The position numbers and the translations under genes were made by a program. A stretch of DNA of 64,000 nt from Comamonas sp. B21-038 (GTDB taxonomy: Bacteria; Pseudomonadota; Gammaproteobacteria; Burkholderiales; Burkholderiaceae_C): positions 682,001-746,000 of the forward strand of contig NZ_CP092462.1 of assembly GCF_022387135.1 (NCBI RefSeq). The letters are read 5' to 3'. The notes beneath the pieces were generated by a model. That model saw only the letters and a list, made by a program, of their open reading frames with translations. It was not told the DNA's origin and ran no database searches. Positions 33,967 through 43,519 of the stretch are shown here, in pieces; position 1 is the first letter of the stretch, and every line of letters begins with the position of its first letter.

Positions 33967-35355
33967 ATGTCAAATTTCGATATCCAATTGCTGCTGACCG
34001 CCTTGGTGAGTGTGCTGGTGCTGGTGGCGCTGATTGTTTCGCGCATCCGCATGCACCCGTTGCTGGCCCTGCTGATCGTCTGTATCGGCGTGGGTTTTGC
34101 CACCGGCATGGCGCCCGGCGACATTGCCAAGAACATCACCAACGGCGCAGGCAAGACCCTGGGTGCCGTCGGCGTGGTGATAGCGCTGGGTGCGATGCTC
34201 GGCAAGATCCTGGCCGATTCGGGCACCACCGAGCGCCTGGCCAGCGCCATTCTGCGCCATACCTCGGACCGCATGATTCCCTGGGCGATGACCCTGGTGG
34301 CGTTCATCATCGGGATTCCGATGTTCTTCGAGGTGGGTCTGGTGGTGATGCTGCCGCTGATCTTCAGCGTCGCGCGCAAGCTCGAAAGCCGCGAGAACTT
34401 CAAGGGCTCGGCCTATGTCTATGTCGGCGTGCCGGTGATTGCGGCGCTTGCGGCGATGCATGGCATGGTGCCGCCCCATCCGGGCCCGCTGACCGCCATT
34501 GCGACCTTGAAGACCACCGTCGGCCCGACAATGCTCTACGGCTTCCTGGCTGCGTTGCCCGCGATGGTGCTGGGCGGTCCGTTGTACGGCGCTTTCATCA
34601 CCCCGCGCATGACGACCCGGCCCGAACAGGCGCTGCTGGACCAACTTACCGAGACCAAGACCGACAGCGGCAAGAACCAGCCCGGCATTGCCATGGGCGT
34701 GCTGTCGGCCTTGCTGCCCGCGCTGCTGATGCTGGCCCATGCGCTGGCCGAGATGGCCTTGCCCAAGGGTTCGGCGCTGCTGCAGGTCGCCAGCTTCCTG
34801 GGCAACCCGCTGATTGCGATGCTGCTGGGTGTGCTGTTTGCGGCCTTCACGATGGTCTACCTGCGTGGCGGCGATGCCGAAAAGCTGCGTGACACCCTGG
34901 GTGCCAGCCTCAAGCCGATTGCCGGCATCATCATGATCATTGCCGGCGGTGGCGCTTTCCAGCAGGTGCTGACCAGCGCCAAGGTGGGCGATGCCATCGT
35001 GCACCTGACGCACCAGTTTGCGTTCCCGCCGCTGGTGCTGGGCTGGCTCATTGCGATGCTGCTGTCGGTGTCGACCGGTTCGGCCACCGTGGGCATTGTG
35101 GGCGCAGCCGGCTTGCTGGCCCCGCTCGCCGCTGCCGACCCCAGCCTGAACCTGCCTTTGCTGGCGCTGTCGATTGGTTGCGGCTCGCTGTTCTTCAACT
35201 ATGCCAACCATGCCGGCTTCTGGATGGTCAAGGAGTCCTTTGGCATGACGATGGGCGAGGCGACCCGCACCATTACCGTGGTGCAGTCCATCGTCTCGTT
35301 CGTGGGTCTGTTGATGGTGCTGCTGTTCAACACCTTGCCGGCGCTGGGCGGATAG
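33967..35355 (+). CDS. GntP family permease (gluconate/organic acid:H+ symporter)
   Basis: 462 aa with about 12 to 14 membrane helices. Family patterns: RIRMHPLLALLIVCIGVGFATGM, GAMLGKILADSGTTERLASAIL, MHGMVPPHPGPLTAIATL and VLSVSTGSATVGIVGAAGLLAPL, the latter two strong GntP signatures. Substrates in this family are gluconate, glycerate and related hydroxy acids. It sits 158 bases after puuD and may import glyoxylate-pathway acids such as glycerate; this is inference. Start at MSNFDIQ without a clear ribosome site. Confidence 0.92.
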   Translation: MSNFDIQLLLTALVSVLVLVALIVSRIRMHPLLALLIVCIGVGFATGMAPGDIAKNITNGAGKTLGAVGVVIALGAMLGKILADSGTTERLASAILRHTSDRMIPWAMTLVAFIIGIPMFFEVGLVVMLPLIFSVARKLESRENFKGSAYVYVGVPVIAALAAMHGMVPPHPGPLTAIATLKTTVGPTMLYGFLAALPAMVLGGPLYGAFITPRMTTRPEQALLDQLTETKTDSGKNQPGIAMGVLSALLPALLMLAHALAEMALPKGSALLQVASFLGNPLIAMLLGVLFAAFTMVYLRGGDAEKLRDTLGASLKPIAGIIMIIAGGGAFQQVLTSAKVGDAIVHLTHQFAFPPLVLGWLIAMLLSVSTGSATVGIVGAAGLLAPLAAADPSLNLPLLALSIGCGSLFFNYANHAGFWMVKESFGMTMGEATRTITVVQSIVSFVGLLMVLLFNTLPALGG

Positions 35356-35376
35356 CAGCGCTCCAGAAATGCAAAT

Positions 35377-35412
35377 GGGCCGCAGCAGCAATGCTGGCGG
35401 CCCGTTTTTTTT
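35377..35412 (+). terminator. intrinsic terminator after gntP
   Basis: GGGCCGC (35377-35383) pairs with GCGGCCC (35397-35403) with an inner AGC/GCT stem, followed by T8 (35405-35412). Confidence 0.9.
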
Positions 35413-35433
35413 GCCGTTGAAGGCGCGCCGTGC

Positions 35434-35643
35434 TCAGTCGGCAGACTTGGCTTGGTCGGCTGCTGCGTCGCCTGCGTCAGCGCTGTTGTCTGCATCTGGC
35501 TGCGAGGGCGCGCCGTCTTCGGTGTGGTCGGGGGTGTCGGACGCAGAGTGTCCGCTGGCCTTGCGCTGGGCTTTTTCTTCCTTTTTCTTCTTCTTTTCCA
35601 GCTCGCGCTGGCGCTTCTCGTACTGGTAATTCGGCTTGGCCAT
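35434..35643 (-). CDS. small highly charged hypothetical protein
   Basis: 69 aa. The N-terminal half is Lys/Glu-rich (YQYEKRQRELEKKKKKEEKAQRKASG), probably helical or coiled. The C-terminal half is acidic and disordered (SDTPDHTEDGAPSQPDADNSADAGDAA). Small proteins with a MAKPNYQ(Y/F)EKRQRELEKK start are widespread in Burkholderiales, as I recall; function unknown. Convergent with the gntP terminator and 173 bases before the fumarase stop. Confidence 0.7.
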   Translation of the reverse strand: MAKPNYQYEKRQRELEKKKKKEEKAQRKASGHSASDTPDHTEDGAPSQPDADNSADAGDAAADQAKSAD

Positions 35644-35816
35644 GTTTTTGTTCCTTAGCGGTGTTCAGCCTCCACGATACAGCATGCGCCGTACCTGGGG
35701 GCCAAGCATAGTCATGTTTGAGGGCTGGGAAGGGTAAAGCTGGCCTCCAGCGCAGCAAAAAACCGCCCGGAGGCGGTTTCGTGGGTCGCTCGCCCCGGGG
35801 CAGGGCGGGGAGCAAA

Positions 35817-37370
35817 TCAGGCGCCTGCGACTTCAATGCCCTTGAATTGGCCGGTGGCGATCTTTTCCTTCCAGATCGCGGGGCCGGTGATGTGGGCGCT
35901 GGTGCCGCCGGCATCCACGGCCACGGTCACGGGCATGTCGACCACATCGAATTCATAGATGGCTTCCATGCCCAGATCGGCAAAACCGACCACCTTGGCA
36001 TGCTTGATGGCCTTGGAGACCAGATACGCGGCGCCGCCCACGGCCATCAGGTAGGCCGATTTGTGGTTCTTGATGGCTTCGATGGCGACCGGGCCGCGCT
36101 CGGACTTGCCGATCATCGCGATCAGGCCGGTCTGCGACAGCATCATGTCGGTGAACTTGTCCATGCGGGTGGCGGTGGTCGGGCCGGCAGGGCCTACGAC
36201 TTCGTCACGCACCGGGTCCACCGGGCCCACGTAGTAGATCACGCGGTTGGTGAAGTCGACGGGCAGGGGCTCGCCCTTGGCCAGCATGTCCTGGATGCGC
36301 TTGTGCGCAGCATCGCGGCCGGTCAGCATCTTGCCGTTGAGCAATATCGTGTCGCCGGGCTTCCAGCTGGCCACTTCTTCCTTGGTCAGGGTGTTCAGGT
36401 CCACGCGCTTGGACTTGTTGTAGTCGGGAGCCCAGTCGATCTTGGGCCAGGTGTCCAGCGATGGCGGGTCCAGGTACACGGGGCCGGAGCCGTCCATCAC
36501 GAAATGGGCGTGGCGGGTGGCGGCGCAGTTGGGGATCATCGCCACAGGCTTGGAGGCCGCGTGCGTGGGGTACATGTTGATCTTCACGTCCAGCACGGTG
36601 GTCAAGCCACCCAGGCCCTGGGCGCCGATGCCCAGCGCATTGACCTTCTCGAACAGCTCCAGGCGCAGCTTTTCCACCTCATCGAGCTCGGCACCGCTGG
36701 CAGCCTTTTGCTGCAGCTCGTACATGTCGAGGTCCTCCATCAGGCTTTCCTTGGCCAGCAGCACGGCTTTTTCAGCGGTGCCGCCAATGCCGATGCCCAG
36801 CATGCCCGGTGGGCACCAGCCCGCCCCCATGGTCGGCACGGTCTTGAGCACCCAGTCGACGATGTTGTCGCTGGGGTTCATCATGATCATCTTGGACTTG
36901 TTCTCCGAGCCGCCGCCCTTGGCCGCCACGGTCACATCCAGCTTGTCGCCCGGCACGATCTGCACATTGATGACGGCAGGCGTGTTGTCCTTGGTGTTCT
37001 TGCGGGCGAACTGAGGGTCGGCCACCACCGAGGCACGCAAGGTGTTGTCGGGGTGGTTGTAGCCACGGCGCACGCCTTCGTTGATGGCGTCTTCCAGGCC
37101 CATCGTGAAGTCTTCCCACTTCACATCCATGCCCACCTTCAGGAACACGTTGACGATGCCGGTGTCCTGGCAGATGGGACGCTGGCCGGTCGCGCTCATC
37201 TTGGAGTTGGTCAGGATCTGGGCCATCGCATCCTTGGCCGCCGGGCTTTGCTCGCGCTCGTAGGCCCGTGCCAGGTGCTGGATGAAATCCGGTGTGTGGT
37301 AGTAGCTGATGTACTGCAGGGCGCCCGCGATCGAGTCGATCAGGTCCTGCTGACGGATGGAGGTGGTCAT
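35817..37370 (-). CDS. class I fumarate hydratase, [4Fe-4S] dependent
   Basis: 517 aa single-chain class I fumarase joining fumarate and malate. Cluster ligands are visible: Cys67 in RPICQDTGIVN, Cys186 in GWCPPGMLGIGIGG and Cys282 in PNCAATRHAHFVMDGSGP. The C-terminal beta domain (about residues 340-515) has KMLTGRDAAHKRI, GPTTATRMDKF and GKSERG. Start at MTTSIRQQDL; a longer frame exists upstream but adds unrelated residues. Oxygen- and iron-sensitive, and divergent from the iron-free fumC, so the cell keeps both forms side by side. Confidence 0.95.
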   Translation of the reverse strand: MTTSIRQQDLIDSIAGALQYISYYHTPDFIQHLARAYEREQSPAAKDAMAQILTNSKMSATGQRPICQDTGIVNVFLKVGMDVKWEDFTMGLEDAINEGVRRGYNHPDNTLRASVVADPQFARKNTKDNTPAVINVQIVPGDKLDVTVAAKGGGSENKSKMIMMNPSDNIVDWVLKTVPTMGAGWCPPGMLGIGIGGTAEKAVLLAKESLMEDLDMYELQQKAASGAELDEVEKLRLELFEKVNALGIGAQGLGGLTTVLDVKINMYPTHAASKPVAMIPNCAATRHAHFVMDGSGPVYLDPPSLDTWPKIDWAPDYNKSKRVDLNTLTKEEVASWKPGDTILLNGKMLTGRDAAHKRIQDMLAKGEPLPVDFTNRVIYYVGPVDPVRDEVVGPAGPTTATRMDKFTDMMLSQTGLIAMIGKSERGPVAIEAIKNHKSAYLMAVGGAAYLVSKAIKHAKVVGFADLGMEAIYEFDVVDMPVTVAVDAGGTSAHITGPAIWKEKIATGQFKGIEVAGA

Positions 37371-37722
37371 CGTGCTTGTGGGGTGGGTTTTGGATTGCGC
37401 AAGGCTATGGTGCCGTTGGCGCTCGGTATCACGGCAGCGATTATCGGCCTTTCGCCAGGCCGGTGGTGGCAAATGCCTGATAAGTCTTCTAGAAGACTCA
37501 GGTGTCGCTCAGGTGTCGGTCTGCGCTATGAGCATGCGCGCAGCATGGCTGCTCGGCGCAGATGAGAACGGCTGTCATTGACTGCGTTAGGATGCGGTGC
37601 CGCGCCCGCTTTGCCGCAAGGCGGGCGGCGCCCTATTGACGAATCCTGCGGCCCACCAGCCAAACGCTTACCAGCCAGACGAGCCGCGTTGCAATTGTTG
37701 AGATACAAGGAGTGATCCAGAC
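37371..37722. other. divergent promoter region between the two fumarase genes
   Basis: 352 bases with no supported gene. It holds the perfect 16-bp palindrome at 37483-37498 and must contain promoters for both fumarases. Confidence 0.7.
37483..37498. promoter_or_regulatory. palindrome AGTCTTCTAGAAGACT in fumarase promoter region
   Basis: Perfect 16-bp palindrome, 113 bases upstream of the class I fumarase and 225 upstream of fumC. It has the length and symmetry of a dimeric repressor site. The regulator is unknown; a GntR-type TCA-cycle regulator is possible. Confidence 0.6.
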
Positions 37723-39114
37723 ATGACAGCTACCCGCCAGGAAAAAGACACCTTCGGCCTGATCGATGTGCCCGCCGACAAACTCTGGGGTGCCCAGACG
37801 CAGCGCTCGCTGCAGAACTTCGACATCAGTGGCGAGAAGCAGCCCGGCGAGATCATCCATGCGCTGGCGCAGGTGAAAAAGGCCAGTGCCACCGTCAACA
37901 ACGCGCTGGGCCTGCTCGACGAGAAGAAGGCCAAGGCCATCAATGCGGCCGCCGACGAGGTGATTGCCGGCCAGCACCCCGATGAGTTCCCGCTGGTGGT
38001 CTGGCAGACCGGCTCGGGCACGCAGACCAACATGAACGTCAATGAAGTGCTGGCCAACCGCGCTAGCGAGCTGCTGGGCGGCGAGCGCGGCGAGTCGCGC
38101 CTGGTGCATCCCAATGACGACGTGAACAAAAGCCAGTCCAGCAACGACGTCTACCCCACCGCCATGCATGTGGCGGCGGTCACCGCCATCGAGCGCAAGC
38201 TGCTGCCCGCGCTGGAAAAGCTGCGCCGCACCTTGCAGACCAAGAGCGAGGCCTTCAACGACATCGTCAAGATCGGCCGCACCCACCTGCAGGATGCCAC
38301 GCCGCTGACGCTGGGCCAGGAGATCTCCGGCTGGGTGGCCCAGCTGGAGCATGGCGCCAAGCACCTCAAGTCGGCACTGCCCCATCTGTATGAGCTGGCG
38401 CTGGGCGGCACCGCCGTGGGCACGGGCCTGAACGCGCCCAAGGGCTACGCCGAAGGTGTGGCGCAAGAGCTGGCCAAGCTGACCGGCTACCCCTTTGTGA
38501 CCTCGCCCAACAAGTTCGAATCGCTGGGCTCCTGCGATGCGCTGGTGTTCGGTCATGGCGCCCTCAAGACCCTGGCCGCCAGCCTGATGAAGATCGCCAA
38601 CGATGTGCGCTGGCTGGCGTCGGGCCCGCGCAGCGGTCTGGGCGAGATCTCCATCCCTGAGAACGAGCCGGGCTCGTCGATCATGCCGGGCAAGGTCAAC
38701 CCCACGCAGTGCGAAGCGATGACCATGCTTTGCGCCCAGGTGTTCGGCAATGATGCTGCGATCAACGTGGGTGGCGCCTCCGGCAACTTCGAGCTGAATG
38801 TGTTCCGCCCGATGGTGGCGCACAACTTCCTGCAGAGCGTGCGCCTGCTGGCCGATGGCATGGTGAGCTTCAACGACCTCTGCGCCGTGGGCATCGAGCC
38901 CAACCGCGAGCGCATCACCGAGCTGGTGAGCCGCTCGCTGATGCTGGTGACCGCCCTGAACACCCATATCGGCTACGACAAGGCGGCCTATATCGCCAAG
39001 AAGGCGCACAAGGAAGGCAGCAGCCTGCGCGATGCCGCTGTGGCCAGCGGCCATGTGACCGCCGAGCAGTTTGACCAGTGGGTGGTGCCCGAGCACATGG
39101 TGGGCAATCTGTAA
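37723..39114 (+). CDS. fumC: class II fumarate hydratase
   Basis: 463 aa, the usual length. Fumarase/aspartase superfamily signature [11 protein letters not shown] at residues 317-327, with the catalytic Ser in the SS loop. Also [33 protein letters not shown] and [16 protein letters not shown]. Iron-independent and stable to oxygen. Divergent from the class I enzyme. Ends just before a strong hairpin at 39140. Confidence 0.96.
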   Translation: MTATRQEKDTFGLIDVPADKLWGAQTQRSLQNFDISGEKQPGEIIHALAQVKKASATVNNALGLLDEKKAKAINAAADEVIAGQHPDEFPLVVWQTGSGTQTNMNVNEVLANRASELLGGERGESRLVHPNDDVNKSQSSNDVYPTAMHVAAVTAIERKLLPALEKLRRTLQTKSEAFNDIVKIGRTHLQDATPLTLGQEISGWVAQLEHGAKHLKSALPHLYELALGGTAVGTGLNAPKGYAEGVAQELAKLTGYPFVTSPNKFESLGSCDALVFGHGALKTLAASLMKIANDVRWLASGPRSGLGEISIPENEPGSSIMPGKVNPTQCEAMTMLCAQVFGNDAAINVGGASGNFELNVFRPMVAHNFLQSVRLLADGMVSFNDLCAVGIEPNRERITELVSRSLMLVTALNTHIGYDKAAYIAKKAHKEGSSLRDAAVASGHVTAEQFDQWVVPEHMVGNL

Positions 39115-39139
39115 GCGCCAACCCGACGCTTGCCTGTTG

Positions 39140-39165
39140 CAGAGCCCGCAGTGATGCGGGCTCTG
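39140..39165 (+). terminator. hairpin after fumC
   Basis: CAGAGCCCGCA (39140-39150) pairs with TGCGGGCTCTG (39155-39165), an 11-bp perfect stem with a 4-base loop but no T-run. Probably a terminator or a 3'-end stabiliser. Confidence 0.6.
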
Positions 39166-39207
39166 TGCATCTACACTGGCTGTTTATGCCTTTTCGTGGG
39201 GATAGCT

Positions 39208-40050
39208 ATGCCATCAGAGCCCATGCAGTCGTTGACCGCCAAGTCCCAGCCAGGCGAAGGCTTTGTGGCCGGTGGTCTGGATATCCACGTGCTGGCGCAG
39301 GCGCTGGGCGTACCGGTGTTCGAGACGCCCTGGCACATGCCCCAATACCAGCTGGGCGAGCAGGGCGCCTGGCGGCTGCTGCGCGGCGGTATGGGACTGG
39401 ACAGGGGCTATTACAGCGGTGCCTGTATCTATGGCGGCACAACCGCGCTGTTGCGCAAGAACGCCGAAGGCGGATGGGACACCTGGATGTCGCTGTCGCC
39501 TTTCGAGATCGAGAGCCAGGAGCTGGCCTGCCGACATGCGCTGGGGCACACGGTGGTCATGGGCCTGGGGATGGGCTGGGCGACGGCCAATATGGCCTTG
39601 AACCCGGCCGTGGAGCGGGTCACCGTCGTCGAGCGGGATCCGCAAGTGATCGCGCTGTTCCAGCACATGCAGGTGCTGGAGGGCTTGCCGGCAGAGGCGG
39701 CGGCCAAGATCCAGATCGTGCAAGCCGATGCGTTGCAGTGGCGCCCTGCGCCGCAGCAGCCGGTGGACTTTCTGTATTCCGATATCTGGCTGCAGCTGGC
39801 CGAGCCCCAGGCGCTGGCCGAGGTGCAGCAGATGCAGGCGCATGTGCATGCGGCGCAACTGTACTTTTGGGGCCAGGAGTGGGTGCTGGCTGCGCCTTTG
39901 CAGGCAGGGTGGGGTAGCCCAGGTTGGGCCGCAGCATTGGCAGATGCCGTGACCGCCACAAGCCTGCCCTTGCTGACAGCAGTGGATGGCGGATTTGCGC
40001 CCTGGGTGGAGCGCATCTGGCGCGAGCGGCTGGCCCGCAAGCCTGCTTGA
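39208..40050 (+). CDS. spermidine synthase-like SAM-binding protein
   Basis: 280 aa class I methyltransferase fold. Motif I-like TVVMGLGMGWATANMAL, then VERVTVVERDPQVIALFQHMQ, the acidic residue that holds SAM or decarboxylated SAM. PVDFLYSDIWLQLAEPQ follows in the place of the polyamine-synthase Asp motif. The N-terminal 100 residues carry GLDRGYYSGACIYGGTTALL. No partner gene for spermidine synthesis is near, so a true polyamine role is not shown. Start at MPSEPMQ behind GGGGA. Confidence 0.72.
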   Translation: MPSEPMQSLTAKSQPGEGFVAGGLDIHVLAQALGVPVFETPWHMPQYQLGEQGAWRLLRGGMGLDRGYYSGACIYGGTTALLRKNAEGGWDTWMSLSPFEIESQELACRHALGHTVVMGLGMGWATANMALNPAVERVTVVERDPQVIALFQHMQVLEGLPAEAAAKIQIVQADALQWRPAPQQPVDFLYSDIWLQLAEPQALAEVQQMQAHVHAAQLYFWGQEWVLAAPLQAGWGSPGWAAALADAVTATSLPLLTAVDGGFAPWVERIWRERLARKPA

Positions 40051-40063
40051 AGCACTCTGTGAT

Positions 40064-41248
40064 TCAGGCTTGCGCGCGCGCCGCCCAGGCCGCGCGGCCG
40101 CCTTGCCAGGCCAGCAGTGCCAGGGTCAATAGCATTGCCACATTCACCGCCTGCCAACCCAGGGTCTGGATCAGTACGCCGCAGCTCAGCGACATCAGCG
40201 CGGCGCTGCCGTTGTTGGTCCACTCCATCATCGGCTGGGCCTGGGGGCGTTCCTCCGGGGTGCTGGCCTGGTTCAGCAGGCTGGTGCCTGCCAGGATCAT
40301 CAGGTTCCAGCCGGCGCCCAGCAGCAAGGAGCTGATCAAGAAGGGCAGGAACTGCGGGCCGCTCAGCGCCACCGCCGCGCTGGCGGCCAGCAGGGCGGCA
40401 CCCAGCCAGGCCAGGCGCCGCGCGCCAAAACGGTCTACCGCGCGGCCCGCAAACAGCGAGGGCGCAAACATGCCCAGCACATGCCACTGGATGACCTGGG
40501 TGGAGCTGGCCAGCGAGTGGCCCGCACCATGCATGGCCAGCGGGGTGGCATTCATCACCAGCACCATCAAGCCATGGCCGCAGGCGCTCAGCATGATCGC
40601 CTGGCGCAGCGCGGGACGCTGCCAAAGCTGGCGCCGCGATACCACCGGCGGGGCGGCTGACCTGGCCTGCATCGGCAGGTGCAGGCGCGCTGGCAGGCAT
40701 TGCAGCAGCGCGCAGGCCAGCAAGGCCAGCACGGCAATCGCCAGGTAGGCGCCTGCCAGCGGTGTGGTCAGGGCGCTGGCCGCATGGATGGCCAGGCTGG
40801 GCGCGAGCAGGGCCGCGGCGATGCCACCGGCCAGCACCCAGGCTGCGGCACGGCCACTGTGCTCGGCCGGCATGCCATCCAGCGCGGTAAAGCGGTAAAA
40901 ACCGGCCGATGCCTGGTAGCCGCCCAGCAGCAGCATCGCCAGGCAGAACAAGCCAAAGCTGGCCTGCACCACCGCCCAGGCGGCCAGCAGGCCGGCGGCT
41001 ACCCCCAGCAGCGCGCCGCATTGCAGGCCCCGGGCGCGGCCATGCTGCTGCATCCAGCGGGCCAGGGGGCCAATCGACAGCAGGTTGCCTGCCACCAGCA
41101 AGGTCAGCGGCACGGTGGCGAGCACCGGCCAGGGCGCCAGTTGCCGGCCCACCAGGCCGGTGAGGGCGATGCCGATGATGGAGCAGGACCAGTACAGCGC
41201 CTGCGCGATGCTGAGGGTGAGCAGTTGGGGGTGGTTTTGTAGCAGCAT
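40064..41248 (-). CDS. MFS transporter
   Basis: 394 aa with about 12 membrane helices. The N-terminal half has the drug/sugar-exporter pattern (LLTLSIAQALYWSCSIIGIALTGLVGRQLAP). The motif FAGRAVDRFGARRLAWLGAALL is the classical D-x-R-x-G MFS loop. No signal for substrate. Convergent with the spermidine-synthase-like gene and 112 bases downstream of the GlxA-type regulator on the same strand, so it may be controlled by it. Confidence 0.9.
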   Translation of the reverse strand: MLLQNHPQLLTLSIAQALYWSCSIIGIALTGLVGRQLAPWPVLATVPLTLLVAGNLLSIGPLARWMQQHGRARGLQCGALLGVAAGLLAAWAVVQASFGLFCLAMLLLGGYQASAGFYRFTALDGMPAEHSGRAAAWVLAGGIAAALLAPSLAIHAASALTTPLAGAYLAIAVLALLACALLQCLPARLHLPMQARSAAPPVVSRRQLWQRPALRQAIMLSACGHGLMVLVMNATPLAMHGAGHSLASSTQVIQWHVLGMFAPSLFAGRAVDRFGARRLAWLGAALLAASAAVALSGPQFLPFLISSLLLGAGWNLMILAGTSLLNQASTPEERPQAQPMMEWTNNGSAALMSLSCGVLIQTLGWQAVNVAMLLTLALLAWQGGRAAWAARAQA

Positions 41249-41360
41249 GGGCGGGGATCAGGGAATGGTGGGACGTGTGGGTGCCGCCGGGCAGCACAGG
41301 CTGTCCGGATCGCGTGGGGTATCTGGTTGAGCGGGTCAGCCTCTGTGCGGCTGGCCTTCG

Positions 41361-42392
41361 CTATCCGGCGCCAAAGCGCTCGGCAAAGGCCTGCGGGCTG
41401 ATGGACAAGGTCTTGTGAAAGCTGCGGCGCAGGTTTTCCGGGTGGCCAAAGCCGCACAGCCGTGCCACGGTGGAGACAGAGGCCTGGCGCTGGCTCAGCA
41501 AGGTGGTGGCGGCCTGCAGCCGCACGCGCTCCACATAGCGGCCCGGCGTGGTGCCCAGCTCCTGCTGGAACACGCGCGCCAGGGTGCGCGGCGGCAGGCA
41601 GGCCTGCGCTGCGAGTTGCTCCACACTGAGGCGTTCGCCCAGGTGGCCGGGAATCCATTCCAGCAGCCCGGCCAGGCGTGGCGCCTGCGTGGTCTCTGCG
41701 GCCAGCAGCGGGCTGAACTGCGCCTGGCCGCCGGGCCGGCGCACAAACATCACCAGGTGCCGGGCGACGGCCAGCGCCATGCTGCGGCCCAGGTCGGCCT
41801 CGATCAAACTCAGCGCCAGGTCGATGCCCGAGGTCACCCCGGCGGATGTGAAGATATGGCGCTGCTGCGGATGGCTGGCATCAAAGGTGTGCAGCCGGTC
41901 GCCATCGACCTGGATGGGGCGCTCCATACCCGCCAGTTCGGCCAGGCGGCACCAGTGGGTGGTGGCAGGCAGGCCGTCGAGCAGGCCGGCGCGTGCCAGG
42001 ATCAGCGCACCCGAGCAGACCGAGCCCAGGCGCAACACCTTGGGCGCCGTGCGCTGCAGCCACTGGCGCAGGCCGCTGTGGTGCTGCACCTCGACCACGC
42101 CGTCGCCGCCGGGTACCAGCACGGTGCTGTTGGGGGGCGGGCGCAGCTGGGCCAAACCCTGGGTGGCCACCTTCTGCAGTCCGCAGGACAAGTCCACCGG
42201 CCCGGCTTCCAGCCCGGCGAAGACCAGCTGGTAGAAGGCGGGCAGGCCCTGGCGCTCGCGCACATCGTTGGCCGTGGCAAACACCTGCATGGGCCCGGTG
42301 ATGTCCAGGCTCATTGCACGCGGGTAGGCAATGCAGATGACACGGTGGCCGGGCTGGGCGCTGTGGGCGGCGGTGGTGCGGGATGGAGGCAT
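41361..42392 (-). CDS. GlxA-type AraC family regulator with DJ-1/PfpI domain
   Basis: About 343 aa. N-terminal DJ-1/PfpI amidotransferase-like domain: ICIAYPRAMSLDITGPMQVFATANDV, LVPGGDG and the nucleophile-elbow-like SVCSGALILARAGLLDG. The C-terminal AraC domain (last 95 residues): LSVEQLAAQACLPPRTLARVFQQELGTTPGRYVERVRLQAATTLL and VSTVARLCGFGHPENLRRSFHKTLSISPQAFAERF. ATG 42392 chosen since the longer frame adds 68 residues without domain sense. Divergent from the Dyp peroxidase gene. GlxA relatives sense amino compounds (carnitine, arginine). Confidence 0.9.
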   Translation of the reverse strand: MPPSRTTAAHSAQPGHRVICIAYPRAMSLDITGPMQVFATANDVRERQGLPAFYQLVFAGLEAGPVDLSCGLQKVATQGLAQLRPPPNSTVLVPGGDGVVEVQHHSGLRQWLQRTAPKVLRLGSVCSGALILARAGLLDGLPATTHWCRLAELAGMERPIQVDGDRLHTFDASHPQQRHIFTSAGVTSGIDLALSLIEADLGRSMALAVARHLVMFVRRPGGQAQFSPLLAAETTQAPRLAGLLEWIPGHLGERLSVEQLAAQACLPPRTLARVFQQELGTTPGRYVERVRLQAATTLLSQRQASVSTVARLCGFGHPENLRRSFHKTLSISPQAFAERFGAG

Positions 42393-42597
42393 GCGCCCAG
42401 TGTGCACGCACGGCAATCTGGCAGCAATGACATTGATCGCACAGATTCTGCCAAGCTGCAGTGAAAGCGCAACACCTATGGCCATGATTGGGGAATGCGA
42501 ATGGCCAAGGACTTTGTTTGTAGGACAGCTGCGCGACAATAGCTGATTGCAATCCAACAGCCAAGACGCAGCGGCACAGCTGCGCGTCCCGAACACG

Positions 42598-43515
42598 ATG
42601 ACCGCTTTGAACCAACCAGGAATCCTGCTGGCGCTACCCGCCGCCAGCCGCTACCAACTGTGGAAACTCGCAGGCGATGCACCGGCCGTGCGCGCCGCGC
42701 TGGCGCGCTTGCAGCAATGGGCCGATGGCGAGCAGGTGGTCGTCTGCATCGGCCAGCCGGTGGCCGATCTGCTGGGCGTGCAGGTGCCGGGTCTGCGCAA
42801 CTTTCCGGCCATCACCGGCCCACAGGGGCCGCTGGCGCTGACGCCCCATGCGCTGTGCCTGTGGCTGCGCGGCAATGACCGGGGCGATGTGCTGCGCCTG
42901 TCGCGCGAGGCCGCAGCGCTGCTGGCGCCGGCCTTCAGCCGCGAGAAGGTGGTGGACTGCTTCCGCCACGGCTGGAACGGCAAGGATGCGGTGCGCGATC
43001 TGACCGGCTACGAAGACGGCACCGAAAACCCCAAGGACGACGACGCGGTGCATGCCGCCATTGCCGACGGCATGGGCGCGGGGCTGGACGGCGGCAGCTA
43101 CTTTGCCGTGCAGCAGTGGCAGCATGACATGGATGCCTTTGCCCGCATGAGCGCCATGCAGAAGGACCACATGATTGGCCGGCGCCTGAGCGACAACGAA
43201 GAGCTGGACGATGCGCCTGCGTCGGCCCACGTCAAGCGCACCGCGCAGGAGAGCTTCAGCCCCGAAGCCTTTATCCTGCGCCGCAATATGCCCTGGTGGA
43301 AGGTGCAGCCCGATGGCAGCGACGCCGTGGGCGCCATCTTTGCCGGTTTTGGCCGCAGCTTTGACGCCTTTGAAGCGCAGATGCGCCGCATGGCGGGCGA
43401 GGAAGACGGCATTGCCGATGGCCTGTTCCAGATGTCCAACCCCGTTACCAACGCCTACTACTGGTGCCCGCCGATGCTGAACGGCCGTGTTGACCTGCGC
43501 GCATTGGGTTTGTAA
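42598..43515 (+). CDS. Dyp-type haem peroxidase
   Basis: 305 aa. The dye-decolourising peroxidase signature GXXDG is GYEDG with Asp140, which replaces the distal His of plant peroxidases. The proximal haem His fits His211 in AHVKRTAQESFSPEAFILRRNMPW. Also NAVNP-like terminal motif PVTNAYYWCPP. No Tat or Sec signal, so it is cytoplasmic; no encapsulin gene is nearby and no obvious encapsulin-targeting tail is seen. Start at MTALNQP. Confidence 0.93.
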   Translation: MTALNQPGILLALPAASRYQLWKLAGDAPAVRAALARLQQWADGEQVVVCIGQPVADLLGVQVPGLRNFPAITGPQGPLALTPHALCLWLRGNDRGDVLRLSREAAALLAPAFSREKVVDCFRHGWNGKDAVRDLTGYEDGTENPKDDDAVHAAIADGMGAGLDGGSYFAVQQWQHDMDAFARMSAMQKDHMIGRRLSDNEELDDAPASAHVKRTAQESFSPEAFILRRNMPWWKVQPDGSDAVGAIFAGFGRSFDAFEAQMRRMAGEEDGIADGLFQMSNPVTNAYYWCPPMLNGRVDLRALGL

Positions 43516-43519
43516 AACA

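Noticed and set aside
33809-34892. Readthrough part of the puuD frame as a genuine 770-residue protein
   Set aside because: It overlaps the clear gntP gene on the same strand and its residues look random; a one-base shift at the puuD end explains it better.
42598-43515. Encapsulin cargo system around the Dyp peroxidase
   Set aside because: No shell-protein gene nearby and the C-terminus lacks a recognisable targeting extension.
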